Assembly: GCF_040958095.1 (NCBI RefSeq)
Contig: NC_091193.1
Location: 30,434,970-30,498,969, forward strand
Length of the DNA: 64,000 bases
Source: Procambarus clarkii
Taxonomy: Eukaryota; Arthropoda; Malacostraca; Decapoda; Cambaridae
Direction: 5' to 3'
Shown piece by piece: positions 42,762 to 52,926 of this stretch. Every line of letters begins with the position of its first letter. Position 1 is the first letter of the stretch. The translations under genes were made by a program, and so were the position numbers. Under the pieces are notes generated by a model. The model had not been told where the DNA came from. It worked only from the letters and a program-made list of their open reading frames with translations, and did no database searches.

Positions 42762-42970
42762 ATTCAAGTTGAAGTTCAAGTATGTTTATTGAGATAAGCA
42801 ATAAATACATCTCAAAGGGATAGAGTAGCTTAGGCTATTTCTACCCCCCCCCCCCTCTACTTCAAGTCCCTCAAGGGGCGCACAAATTCAGTGAGTACAA
42901 ATAGACAAATAACATTACAAGAATCCCATTTAACATTGCAGGTTAATATAGTAAGCACAGCATATAATTG
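42762..42970 (-). mobile_element. LINE-D 3' UTR
   Basis: On the minus strand, ends ATCTCAATAAACATACTTGAAC with TTGAAC units. It contains a run of 13 C (plus strand, 42843-42855). The same tail occurs in the plus orientation at 46086-46180. Confidence 0.8.
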
Positions 42971-44449
42971 TTACATTCTTGGGGTAAAATTCTTGTAGCT
43001 CCTAAGTATACTGTCTATTATACCATTATCACACATCCAAACAATTTGATGTGGTACACTATTTATTTCCTTATTTCTATAGTTTTCAATAAGTTGACAC
43101 TCTAATACATAATGTTCTAAGGTGTGGGCGTGCGGCATACTACATAATTTACACTCCTTATCTTTTTCACTGACATCAACACCGTATTGCCAGATATATT
43201 TATATCTTAATCGTAATCTCATGTAAATTGAATCCTTCCAAGTAGACTTTCCTTTACCATAAGTGAAGGACGAATTTGTATTTATTATTGAATAATTCTT
43301 AAGTGTGTTACTACTGTCCACCATTGCCATTCTCTTTACCATTTCTTCACCCTCTTGGATCATCTTGATTCTTGTTTTTATTTGTTTCAAGGTTAACTGA
43401 CATACAATATCAACAAGGGTTTTTTCAGTGGCTCTCTTCGCTATGTCATCAACTACCTCATTCAACAGTATTCCCACATGTGAAGGGATCCACATGAATC
43501 TTACTTTATAACCAGTTTTTTCTAGTCTCTTAACATTCTCTCTACACTCTATCACAATATTCTGATATACTGGGCGTCTGCTATTTAAAGACTCTAACGC
43601 TCCTCTGCTGTCAATAAAGAAGCAAGCATTTTTACCACATTTGACTACTTCCTGTAATCCTGCTAATACACCTAGGAGTTCAGCCTGAGTTGAAGAGACA
43701 TTGTCAGTTAAGCGGCGTCCAATAACAGTATCTACAGTGCCGATGTCAGTGTACTCCCTGATCAAGACTCCACATCCTGCCTTCCCATCCCTAGCTACTG
43801 ACCCATCACAATATACATGTAGAGTGTTTTCTGTAGGCAGTTTTCTAATTATACAATCATATGTTGCCCTCAGCTCTCCTATTTCATACATACTTTTTTT
43901 CTTATGCAAGGGAGTAATTACTACATCTACATTAGAATCCTCCCATGGTGGTGTGAATTTTCTCTTGGGCACAGCAATACACTCTGTAATAACATCATAC
44001 TTTATAACATTATAACATAATTTATTCATATATACTCTCTTCTTCATCATACACTGTTCACTACTTCCCACCTTTTGAACCGAGAGGATTAATTCATTAG
44101 CTCCCCCACCTCTCCTTAATCTAATGGCAGAGGCTACATTTATCTCTTCAATTCTATCCCCAATACTCTGCAGATTCAACTCCATCCTCATTATCTCAAT
44201 CATAGCATTTCTTGGGCATCCTAAGATAATTCTCATGGCTTCATTTTGTACCTTCTCCAACTTGCCCATCCTACCTTTACCAAAACAAGAAATGACAGGT
44301 GCAGCATAATCAATAAGAGATCTTACAGTACTCAAGTATATCATTCGTAGCACAGGGACTCCCACTCCCTTTCCACAGCATGCCAAAGCCTTCAGAGGGT
44401 GTAATCTCTTCCGACATTGACCCAACAGTCTGTTCATCTCAGCTTCCAA
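42971..44449 (-). CDS. LINE-D ORF2 C-terminal part with RNase H
   Basis: 492 residues without a break. After RT thumb sequence (LSTVRSLIDYAAPVISCFGK, NEAMRIILGCPRNAMIEIM) comes a ribonuclease H domain: catalytic Asp in LHVYCDGSVARDGKAGCGVL (near residue 210), Glu in SSTQAELLGVLAGLQEV, Asp in CFFIDSRGALESLNSR, and the C-terminal WIPSHVGILLNEVVDDIAKR with its His and Asp. It ends in a Cys/His cluster (CKLCSMPHAHTLEHYVLECQ). RNase H after the RT points to the I superfamily (I/Nimb/LOA-like). Upstream RT sequence (44546-44745, LGLVVNENKTKFECR) is separated by an ~80-bp insertion, so this is a 5'-truncated element piece, not a host gene. Confidence 0.88.
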   Translation of the reverse strand: MEAEMNRLLGQCRKRLHPLKALACCGKGVGVPVLRMIYLSTVRSLIDYAAPVISCFGKGRMGKLEKVQNEAMRIILGCPRNAMIEIMRMELNLQSIGDRIEEINVASAIRLRRGGGANELILSVQKVGSSEQCMMKKRVYMNKLCYNVIKYDVITECIAVPKRKFTPPWEDSNVDVVITPLHKKKSMYEIGELRATYDCIIRKLPTENTLHVYCDGSVARDGKAGCGVLIREYTDIGTVDTVIGRRLTDNVSSTQAELLGVLAGLQEVVKCGKNACFFIDSRGALESLNSRRPVYQNIVIECRENVKRLEKTGYKVRFMWIPSHVGILLNEVVDDIAKRATEKTLVDIVCQLTLKQIKTRIKMIQEGEEMVKRMAMVDSSNTLKNYSIINTNSSFTYGKGKSTWKDSIYMRLRLRYKYIWQYGVDVSEKDKECKLCSMPHAHTLEHYVLECQLIENYRNKEINSVPHQIVWMCDNGIIDSILRSYKNFTPRM

Positions 44450-44461
44450 ACTCTCATGGGT

Positions 44462-44545
44462 ATATTTTTTTTTTTTTGAGATATATACAAGAGTTGTTAC
44501 ATTCTTGTACAGCCACTAGTACGCGTAGCGTTTCGGGCAATATGT
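44462..44545 (-). mobile_element. Short SINE2-tail insertion in LINE-D
   Basis: Read on the minus strand: TGCCCGAAACGCTACGCGTA, GTACAAGAATGTAACAACTC, TTGTATATATCTC, then 12 A. It interrupts LINE-D between KYLGIYI and the THESLEAEM region; the plus copy at 47760 is uninterrupted. ATATAC flanks both sides. Confidence 0.85.
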
Positions 44546-44745
44546 ATATGCCTAAATATTTATATATATTAACTCTCTCTATATTTTTACCGTTTATTTT
44601 CAATACAATGGGGCTGCGACTTCTACATTCAAACTTAGTTTTGTTTTCATTAACCACCAGTCCCATATGGTGACACAGGTTTCCGAAATTGTCCAACACT
44701 GTTTGAACCTTTGAAATATCTTTGCCCTACAAAATAGTGGCCATA
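44546..44745 (-). pseudogene. LINE-D RT fragment upstream of the insertion
   Basis: Reads CHHMGLVVNENKTKFECRSR, VLKINGKNIERVNIYKYLG: the RT region between FADD and thumb. Truncated at 44745; the catalytic FADD itself is lost. Confidence 0.8.
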
Positions 44746-46085
44746 AGATACAGCTTACGCCATCTGTTGACATCAAATTACACTTATAACAAATTACCCC
44801 ACAAAATACCACTAACGCCATCTAGTTTTTTTCCAACGCACTATAAATAGCCAAACAGCAACCCATAAGGTGGGTTGTTGTGCTCGGGTATGAGGTTCCT
44901 AGCTCCGCCCACAGATGGTATGGGGTGCATAATAAATGGCATATCATTGGTAGAAACTCTTTGTTGACATTCACACAACAGCCAATCACAGGAAGGGATC
45001 AGCTAAAGGCTCCATCCACTTAATAAATCATATTTATTCAGCACACCATCCTTGCTTATGACATTCTGCTTCAACTTTAATCTACCTAAAAAGTGAAATG
45101 TTAAGTATTTAAAAATATTAATATAGTGATAATTAAATACTACAGGATGTAACGAGTGTTACAGAAACATGGGCTGGCTACCTAACTTGGGACGTTATTA
45201 TTGGGGGTTGCCTTGACACAAATAATGATACGCTGCTCTGCCCTCTTATTCGAGTAAATTATTCAGTTAGATGCAGATTTCTGTCAGGTGCAAAACAGAA
45301 ATTGTTGTTCTTTTTCACAACAACCTTGTTGTTGTGCACAAGGACCTATTTCTTTGTTAAAATTGTATTCATAAAAGAGTGTTGGTATTCCCCGCAACAG
45401 CCAATCACAGGAAAGTATTTCCGGAAGCTCGGCCTCCTTATGGACTTCAGCACATCGCTCTAGCTCATGGCTCTCTGTTTCATCTCTTGTATATACAAAC
45501 TATGACTTTTTCGATTACTGTTATAATTAATAATAGAAGATATAAAAGTTTTTACACAAAATGGCTAAATTCTGCCATTAAATGGACTTTGTCTGGTATA
45601 CATACAAACATACACCAATTTATTACCATTCATCCATTATTAATTTCAAATGTAATGTATACTGTCTAGTTTTTTTCCTCTCGCCATTACTTGGTGCAAT
45701 ATTTGAAAGTTGTCTATTTATTTATCGATCTATCTATTATCTTGTATTTATATTTACAAGTTTCTGTGCTTGGAAGAAAACTCTGCATTGAATTGTGACT
45801 AATTTATTAAATAATATTATTTAGTATTAATTAATATTTACAATTATTATTAATTACAATTATTTATATCTTAGTTACTTTTATGCAACTCACAATCGTA
45901 CATTCTTAACTTTAATAGCCCAAATTAGCACATCTTGCTTTTAAATTAGTCCAAAAAGTAGCAAGTAGCGAAATTAAAAATTTGGGAGCGTGGCCGGGGC
46001 TCTTAAAAGTAGCCCAATTCGCTATTTGTAGCCCAATCTGGCAACACTGGTCACAAGCTGACCTCTGGAGAGGTAAACACATTAG
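44746..46085. other. No gene seen; AT-rich with a SINE4 tail
   Basis: 44870-44935 ends in GGTATGGGGTGCATAATAAA, the 3' end of the SINE4 repeat at 58305-58430. 45420 onward has no recognised coding sequence. 45790-45870 is AT-rich ATTATTAAT sequence. Confidence 0.5.
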
Positions 46086-46180
46086 TGGGGGGGGGGGGGT
46101 AGAAATAGCCTAAGCTACTCTATCCCTTTGAGATGTATTTATTGCTTATCTCAATAAACATACTTGAACTTGAACTTGGA
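46086..46180 (+). mobile_element. LINE-D 3' tail, plus orientation
   Basis: A run of G then TAGAAATAGCCTAAGCTACT and ATCTCAATAAACATACTTGAAC, the reverse complement of 42762-42858. It directly abuts the inverted ORF1. Confidence 0.85.
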
Positions 46181-47640
46181 GGTTGAACACCGCTAACACT
46201 ACTAGAAAGTGTATTCTCCTGACTATCCTCTATCATCGTTACGTCATGCACATCATTACTTTCTTCTACGCACGTTTCACTTTCCATTTCACGTCCCGTT
46301 TTACTTTCAATTACACGTCCTGTTTCACCACCATCTTCACCCCGTCTACTTTCCATAGCCAATTTTTCCAATGCCTCAATCCTCTTATCTAGTTTTTTTA
46401 GATACTCCAAAATTTGATTACCAACCTCAGAGGTGACCATATTGTCCTGAACCTTGTCGTCACAAGGTTTCAGTTTTTCCACTGCATGATGTACTTTCCC
46501 TAAGCTCGCCTTTACTTTCTCCGTCCCTTTTTCCCACACATTGATCATAGGGGCTGCCGTTGGCGTCCAACTGTTTCCTCCATGTTCCTCTTGCACAATC
46601 TTTCCTTGCTGCGAGGATACATCTATCCTGCCTGTAGGACCCGTTCTAGTCTCTTTCAGATGAGGCTTCATGGGGGCATAGAGAGGAACCAGCATTGTGG
46701 CTGCCTCGACAGTTGCAACAAAATGGGATGATTTTTTCACTTCTTTCAATCTTGACTCTACACTCTCGCGAGTCGTGTTTTTTCCGACAATACCGACACC
46801 TGGGGTCAAACTGGCATTTCCATGCCATATGTCCCCAACGTGAACACTTCATGCACAGTATGGGCTCCTCAACGTATTTTGCAACGTTCCTATAGCCTAA
46901 TCCTTGCACAAAAATTTTCTCCGGCGCCTCACCCTTTACCAAGGCAACAACCTGGCTTCGTTTGTCACCACGAACACTGTTCCTCTTTGCCCAGACAACA
47001 TTATCATTGTTAAGAAGAAGACAGTCAGGATCCAAATAAGTTGGAAACTTGAAAACCATGATCTTTGTGTGCAACATACCTTCTTCTGGAGGAACCATCA
47101 CTACATTCTCAAAACCAACCGTCGTGAGGCGTTCCACGGCCGGTTCAGTCCCAACTGTTATGTAGGGCCGGTGAAGACCCTCCTTGAAAAGTGGTTCGTA
47201 TTCCAAACATTGACGTACCGTCCACTCTAGCTTTTGGTGGAAATTCAATCGGCATGTTGTAGGGAACAACAGCCTCTTCCTTCTTGTCTTGTCTTGCTTG
47301 TCTTGAGTCTTGCTGAGTAGGGTCTCATTCTTTGGTCTCTTTGTAATCTCATCGTCACTCTCACTGTCTCGCTGTCTGTTATTATTTCTCCGTTTCTTTT
47401 TGTTCACTACTACTTCAAACGGTCTGTTATCATCTTGTCTGTCCTCCTCACTACCACTTAGGCATACCGCCTCAGCCATTTCTTCGACGCTGTCAATAAT
47501 CGAGAACAAATTCACAATATCCTGTATCACCACGTGCAAAAACGAAGAGTGTGGGGCAATACTCCACCTCCCACCAATCAGCGGACGCCAAGAGCGCCAA
47601 CCTAGCGACCGCACACAACCGTGGTCTGGATACAACTGTC
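46181..47640 (-). pseudogene. LINE-D ORF1 (Gag-like, three zinc knuckles), frameshifted
   Basis: The likely start is the ATG near 47480 (MAEAVCLSGSEEDRQ). An N-terminal basic/acidic low-complexity region (VVNKKKRRNNNRQRDSESDD) is followed by an RRM-like region and three Cys knuckles: CMKCSRWGHMAWKC, CRYCRKKHDSREC and CCNCRGSHNAGSSLC. A frameshift near 46670-46700 shifts the C-terminal part (coiled-coil-like ILEYLKKLDKRIEALEKLAM) into another frame. ORF1 proteins bind element RNA and chaperone insertion. The 3' end runs into the plus-strand LINE-D tail. Confidence 0.85.
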
Positions 47641-49190
47641 TTGTGTCACCATTTGGGACTGGTGGTTAATGAAGACAAAACTAAGTTTGAATGTAGAAGG
47701 CAGATGCCCATTATATTGAAAATAAATGGTAAAAATATAGAGAGTTAATATATATAAATATTTAGGCATATACGTTGGATATACCCATGAGAGTTTAGAA
47801 GCTGAAATGAACAGACTGTTGGGTCAATGTCGGAAGAGATTACACCCTCTGAAGGCCTTGGCATGCTGTGGAAAGGGAGTGGGAGTCCCTATGCTACGAA
47901 TTATATACTTGAGTACTGTAAGATCTCTTATTGATTATGCTGCACCTGTTATTTCTTGTTTTGGTAAAGGTAGGATGGGCAAGTTGGAGAAGGTACAAAA
48001 TGAAGCCATGAGAATTATCTCAGGATGCCCAAGAAATGCTATGATTGAGATAATGAGGATTGAGTTGAATCTGAAGAGTATTGTGGAAAGAATTCCAGAG
48101 ATAAATGTAGCCGCTGCCATTAGATTAATGAGAGGTGGGGGAGCTAATGAATTGGTCCTCTCAGTTCAAAAGGTGGGGAGTAATGAACAATGTATGATAA
48201 AGACGAGAGCATATATGAGTACCTTATGCTCTAATGTTATAAAGTATAATGTTACTACAGAATGTATTGCTGTGCCTAAGAGACAATTCACACCACCATG
48301 GGAGGATTGTAATGTAGATGTAGTAATTATTCCCTTGCAAAAGAAACAATGTATGTATGAAATAGGAGAGCTGAGGGCAACATATGATTGTATAATTAGA
48401 AAACTGCCTACGGAAAACACTCTACATGTATATTGTGATGGGTCAGTAGCTAGGGATGGGAAGGCAGGATGTGGAGTCTTGATCAGGGAGTACACTGACA
48501 TCGGCACTGTAGATACTGTTATTGGACGCCGCTTAACTGACAATGTCTCTTCAACTCAGGCTGAACTCCTAGGTGTATTAGCAGGATTACAGGAAGTAGT
48601 CAAATGTGGTAAAAATGCTTGCTTCTTTATTGACAGCAGAGGAGCGTTAGAGTCTTTAAATAGCAGACGCCCAGTATATCAGAATATTGTGATAGAGTGT
48701 AGAGAGAATGTTAAGAGACTAGAAAAAACTGGGTATAAAGTAAGATTCATGTGGATCCCTTCACATGTGGGAATACTGTTGAATGAGGTAGTTGATGACA
48801 TAGCGAAGAGAGCCACTGAAAAAACCCTTGTTGATATTGTATGTCAGTTAACCTTGAAACAAATAAAAACAAGAATCAAGATGATCCAAGAGGGTGAAGA
48901 AATGGTAAAGAGAATGGCAATGGTGGACAGTAGTAACACACTTAAGAATTATTCAATAATAAATACAAATTCGTCCTTCACCTATGGTAGAGGAAAGTCT
49001 ACTTGGAAGGATTCAATTTACACGAGATTAAGATTAGGATACAAATATATCTGGCAATACGGTGTTGATGTCAGTGAAAAAGATAAGGAGTGTAAATTAT
49101 ATAGTATGCCGCACGCCCACACCTTAGAACATTATGTATTAGAGTGTCAACTTATTGATAACTGTAGAAATAAGGAAAATAAATAGTGTA
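47641..49190 (+). pseudogene. LINE-D ORF2, RT end and RNase H, plus strand
   Basis: Starts at CHHLGLVVNEDKTKFECRRQ, with a stop near 47744 (after GKNIES) and a frame change before 47807. From 47807 to the stop at 49184-49186 it reads without a break. The RNase H residues match the minus copy: YCDGSVARDG, SSTQAELLGV, FFIDSRGALE, WIPSHVGILLNEVVDDIAK. A Cys in the C-terminal cluster is changed (CKLYSMPHAH against CKLCSMPHAH). The 3' UTR is lost at a SINE3 insertion. Confidence 0.88.
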
Positions 49191-49202
49191 CCACATCAAA
49201 TA

Positions 49203-49570
49203 GTGTGGCAGTATGGGTTCGAGTCACTTCTGGGGTGTGAGTTTTCAGTTGCATATAGTCCTGGGGGACCATTCAGGCTTGTTCGCATTTGTGTTCCTCA
49301 CGTGTGCCCCAAAGAATGAGGTGATTTAATAAAATGCTATGCCCAAGATTACCATCCGAGTGCCGGCGGGGAAGTGGTTCAAATAGGTTCGGCTATCACT
49401 TCCTTATGTCCGGCCGTGATGGTCAAGCGGATTAAGGCGTCCTGTAGATACCAGTTGCGTTGCTCCTGGCAGTATGGGTTCGAGTCACTTGTGGGGTGTG
49501 AGTTTTCAGTCGCATATGTGGGGCGATAGTCCCACTAACTATAGATATATAGTCCTGGGGACCATTCAGG
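49203..49570 (+). mobile_element. SINE3, tRNA-Leu/Ser-like head, two joined copies
   Basis: The second copy (49408-49565) has A-box-like TGATGGTCAAGCGGATTAAG and B box GGGTTCGAGTC, then GGGGTGTGAGTTTTCAGTCG. The first (49203-49407) starts inside the head and has a different 3' extension (GGTGATTTAATAAAATGC). tRNA-derived by its boxes; the amino-acid type is a guess. Confidence 0.75.
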
Positions 49571-49690
49571 ATTCATGTGGATCCCTTCACATGTGGGAAT
49601 ACTGTTGAATGAGGTAGTTAATGAGATTGCGAAGAGAGCCACGGAAAAAATTCTTGTTGATGTTGTATGTCAGATAACCTTGAAGCAAGG
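49571..49690 (+). pseudogene. LINE-D RNase H scrap
   Basis: Repeats the FMWIPSHVGILLNEVVNEIA region of ORF2 with a few changes, after the SINE3 pair. It is out of order relative to 47641-49190, so it is from another copy or a rearrangement. Confidence 0.85.
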
Positions 49691-49707
49691 TTATCTGACA
49701 TACAACA
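49661..49707. repeat. Perfect 21-bp fold-back at the end of the LINE-D scrap
   Basis: Arm 49661-49681 is the exact reverse complement of 49687-49707, with loop GAAGC. LINE-D sequence turns back on itself, indicating a strand switch during synthesis or repair. Confidence 0.95.
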
Positions 49708-49790
49708 GATAACAGTACTTTGTAGCGAGTAAACTTATACTCGCTCCATTATCTCATCATCTTAATGGCATAACTAATTACACAAGCTAC

Positions 49791-50126
49791 TGTAACGGTT
49801 TTATTGTTACGTAAAGTATGGTGACAAATAAACACAGACACTAAGATACTATATATATATTTGGTCGAATATACAGAAGTACACAGGTGATACTTTGGTG
49901 TGAGTTGAGCGCACTGAGCGTCGGTACAGTATCTCGCAAGTGTCTGCTCTAGACCACACTTGAAAGTAGACTCTCCAATGTTCGCTACACCGCTGCTTAT
50001 ATTGCTTGGGCAACACCTCACCGTGTTGCCCGGGCAACGCCTCACCTCATTCATCTCCAAAGGTTGACAGGAATATTAACACTATATTTGGAGCGAGTAT
50101 ATTATTGGGATAATCTACTCGCTACA
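49791..50126 (-). repeat. 3' LTR, 336 bp, uninterrupted
   Basis: On the minus strand it carries CAATATAAGCAGCGG (TATA-like, near 49995) and AATAAAACCGTTACA (poly(A) signal near the end), in the order expected for U3-R-U5. Confidence 0.88.
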
Positions 50127-50141
50127 GAACTCCCCCTCCCA
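50127..50141 (-). promoter_or_regulatory. Polypurine tract candidate
   Basis: Minus strand TGGGAGGGGGAGTTC, abutting the 3' LTR start TGTAGCG. Confidence 0.65.
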
Positions 50142-50458
50142 GGGGATGAAAGGAAAAATAATTGATCAAGGAACTTAGCTGGTCGGTGAATTGTTCGCCC
50201 TGCTCGCGTTACATAACCATCAAAGTTAACTTCCTCCTCTTCGCTGATGTCATCTAACTGGGGTCGTAGGAGGATCCTGTGCTGGGAGGTCGTCCGTCGT
50301 CGTAGGAGGGTTGTGGTGCGGCTGGTAATTGGGGTCGAAAAGTGAACTGCGTAGTCGGCGGATGTGTCTCTGGATTTAGCAGTGTCGCAGACGTTGAGAC
50401 GAAGCCTGGAGCAGAGCAGAGAGCTGAGTGAGGCCGGAGTCGTGGAGCTCTATGTGGG

Positions 50459-50577
50459 AGAGCGTGGCGGCTCGATTGAGATTTGTGAGTGTCTAAACTC
50501 GGGGAGCGAGAGCGTGGCGGCTCGATTGAGAATTGTGAGTGTCTAAACTCGGGGAGCGAGAGCGTGGCGGCTCGATG
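50459..50577. repeat. 50-bp tandem repeat, 2.4 copies
   Basis: Units restart at 50461, 50511 and 50561 with AGCGTGGCGGCTCGAT. The related sequence at 53049-53240 lacks the duplication. Confidence 0.9.
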
Positions 50578-51305
50578 CGGTCGTAGTCTGCTGTCTGCTC
50601 TGTGTCGAAGCTGTAGCGTCTTGGGTTGATTAGGACTGTACACGCCGAGTACTACATTGTTGACTGTGGAAATTGTAGTCTGGTACCAAAAGATGTAGGC
50701 AGTGTGTGGACAAGCTCGGTGTAGCAGGAGAGAAGAATGTGCATAATTGTTGCGTCCTTGGGTCGCTGGTGGAGCATTTAGATCCGGGGCGGATGGGCTC
50801 GGGCACCAGGACATTAGGAGGTAATGTAGGCACGTAGTTAGGACAACGAGGGAATCACTGCTAGAGCTGAATTGTCCTGGAGGCGACGAAGAGTCGGAAA
50901 CGCAAGCTGTAAGTCCTGTACTGCGCAAAGTGCTTGAGTCGGCAGAGTATCAGAATGCAGTGAACGTGAAGATGAATCTGACGAAAGAGCAGCTTTCGTG
51001 GGCGCCCCTGTAGAACAAGCAGTGCCCTGGCAGCGACGGAGAGTCGGCAGGGCAGGCTGTAGATCCCACATTATGTAGTTACTGATGAAGCTGCCAGATG
51101 AGTGAGTAGTGATCGTGGAGCAGCAAGCCGTAGTAGATGAAAATGCAGAGATGATCGCGATGAAAATCATAGCTATGGCAAGAGTGTTGGCAACGTTCCA
51201 CGACAGGTGGCTGCGGTCCACAGCAAGCAGCAGCAGTGGAGGTCCAGTGAGAGTCCATGTTGTAGTCCATCGTGGGTATCGTCGCTGGGCTGGGTATCGT
51301 CGAAA

Positions 51306-51322
51306 CTCTCTGGGGTCACCAA
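51306..51322 (-). promoter_or_regulatory. Primer-binding site candidate
   Basis: Directly inside the 5' LTR; minus strand TTGGTGACCCCAGAGAG. The tRNA primer was not identified. Confidence 0.6.
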
Positions 51323-51337
51323 TGTAACGGTTCTATT

Positions 51338-51619
51338 TGAGATGAGATATATACAAGAGTTGTTACATTCTTGTAGAGCCACTAGTACGCGTAGCGTTTC
51401 GGGCAGGTCCCTGGAATACGATCCCCGCCGCGAAGAATCGTTTTTTCATCCAAGTACACATTTTACTGTTGAGTTAAACAGAGGCTACAGTTAAGGAATT
51501 GCGCCCAGTAAATCCTCCCCGGCCAGGATACGAACCCATGACATAGCGCTCGCGGAACGCCAGGCGAGTGTCTTACCACTACACCACGGAGACTCTAAGT
51601 CGGCAGTTACGACTGCCGA
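51338..51619 (-). mobile_element. SINE2, tRNA-derived, full copy with 5-bp duplication
   Basis: CTATT repeated at 51333-51337 and 51620-51624. Minus strand: GTGGTGTAGTGGTAAGACAC (A box), GGGTTCGTATCC (B box), GCCGGGGAGGATTTACTGGG, then CTGCCCGAAACGCTACGCGT and the AACTCTTGTATATATCTC tail. A GTCGGCAGT-TACG-ACTGCCGAC hairpin (51599-51620) lies at its 5' junction. Confidence 0.92.
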
Positions 51620-51803
51620 CTATTGTTACGTAAAGTATGGTGACAAATAAACACAGACACTAAGATACTATATATATATTTGGTCGAATATACAGAAGTA
51701 CACCGGTGATACTTTGGTGTGAGTTGAGCGCACTGAGCGTCGGTACAGTATCTCGCAAGTGTCTGCTCTAGACCACACTTGAAAGTAGACTCTCCAATGT
51801 TCG

Positions 51804-52773
51804 ATTGATTGATAAAGATTAAGCCACCCAAAAGGTGGCACGGGCATGAATAGCCCGTAAGTGGTGGCCCTTTTGAGCCATTACCAGTATCAAGAACTGA
51901 TACTGGAGATCTGTGGAGGTGCGACTGCACCCTGCGTGACGGGAGATGTCTTCCGTGCGAATAGAACTGATTGATTGATGAAGATTAAGCCACCCAAAAG
52001 GTGGCACGGGCATGAATAGCCCGTAAGTGGTTTTAAGCCATTCCCAGTATCAAGAGCTGACACTGGAGATCTGTGGAGGTGCGAATGCACCCTGCATGAT
52101 GGGAGATGTCTCCCTTGTGAATGTGTTAAGATGAAGATGAAGCCACCCAAAAGGTGGCACGGGCATGAAATGGTAAGTGGTGGCCCTTTTGAGCCATCAC
52201 CAGTATCAATAGATGATACTGGAGATCTGTGGAGGTGCGACTTCACCCAGCGTGACGGGAGATGTCTCCCGTGTTTTAAACAGAAGATGAAGATGAAGCC
52301 ACCCAAAAGGTGGCTCGGGCATGAATAGCCCCTAAGAGGTGGCCCTTTTGAGCCATCACCAGTATCAATAGATGATACTACAGATCTGTGGAGGTGCGAC
52401 TGCACCCTGCGTGACGGGAGATGTCTCCCGTGTGAATGTGTTAAAATGAAGATGAAGCCACCCAAAAGGTGGCACGGGCATGAATAGCCCGTAAGTGGTG
52501 GCCCTTTTGAGCCATCACCAGTATCAAGAGCTGATACTGGAGATCTGTGGAGGTGCAAGTGCACTCTGCGTGACGGGAGATGTCTCCCATGAATGTGTCC
52601 AAGATGACGATTAAGCCATCCAAAAGGTGGCACGGGCATGAATAGCCCGTAAGTGGTGGCTCTTTTGAGCCATCACCAGTATCAATAGATGATACTGGAG
52701 ATCTGTGGAGGTGCGACTGCACCCTGCGTGACGGGAGATGTCTCCCGGACCAAGTGGTGACCAAATGGACGGG
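51804..52773. mobile_element. Six-unit hairpin-rich repeat, inserted as one block
   Basis: An 11-bp duplication TCCAATGTTCG (51793-51803, 52774-52784) flanks 970 bp. Units begin (AAGCCACCC) at 51821, 51987, 52140, 52296, 52455 and 52613 (AAGCCATCC in the last), 153-166 bp apart. Each unit has successive stems: GCCACC-CAAAA-GGTGGC, ACGGGC-ATGAATA-GCCCGT, CCAGTATCA-AGAAC-TGATACTGG, GGTGC-GACT-GCACC and CGGGAGA-TG-TCTCCCG, with some decay. Reading frames through it are by-products. The family is not recognised. Confidence 0.85.
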
Positions 52774-52926
52774 TCCAATGTTCGCTACACCGCTGCTTAT
52801 ATTGCTTGGGCAACTCCTCACCGTGTTGTCCGGGCAACGCCTCACCTCATTCATCTCCAAAGGTTGACAGGAATATTAACACTATATTTGGAGCGAGTAT
52901 ATTATTGGGATAATCTACTCGCTACA

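Larger units (their letters stand above)
50127..51322 (-). other. Internal region of the LTR element
   Basis: A minus-strand frame of 224 codons (50254-50928), Pro/Ser/His-rich, shows no retroviral motif. 50459-50577 holds a 50-bp tandem repeat, 2.4 copies (AGCGTGGCGGCTCGATTGAG). The part at 50390-50650 is related to 53049-53240. Confidence 0.65.
49791..52926 (-). mobile_element. Non-autonomous LTR retrotransposon
   Basis: Target duplication CTAC at 49787-49790 and 52927-52930. The two LTRs start TGTAGCGAG and end CCGTTACA on the minus strand. Next to the right-hand (5') LTR is a primer-binding-like TTGGTGACCCCAGAGAG; next to the left-hand (3') LTR is the polypurine tract GGGAGGGGGAGTTC. The internal part is only ~1.2 kb with no gag, protease, RT or integrase. 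The 4-bp duplication fits the Ty3/gypsy group; autonomous partner unknown. Confidence 0.85.
51323..52926 (-). repeat. 5' LTR, split by two insertions
   Basis: The LTR sequence (51323-51337, 51620-51803, 52785-52926) is the same as 49791-50126 apart from a few substitutions, once the SINE2 (51338-51619) and the hairpin array (51804-52773) are set aside. Confidence 0.88.

Noticed and set aside
50254-50928. gag gene of the LTR element
   Set aside because: The Pro/Ser/His-rich frame has no zinc knuckle or capsid-like motif and part of it covers a tandem repeat.
51890-52639. 249-codon minus-strand frame over the hairpin array
   Set aside because: Follows the repeat period; a unit-wise frame without family resemblance. 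Stem structure explains the sequence better.
51804-52773. Hammerhead ribozyme in the hairpin units
   Set aside because: I looked on both strands for a CTGANGA...GAAA core and did not see one; other ribozyme types were not excluded.
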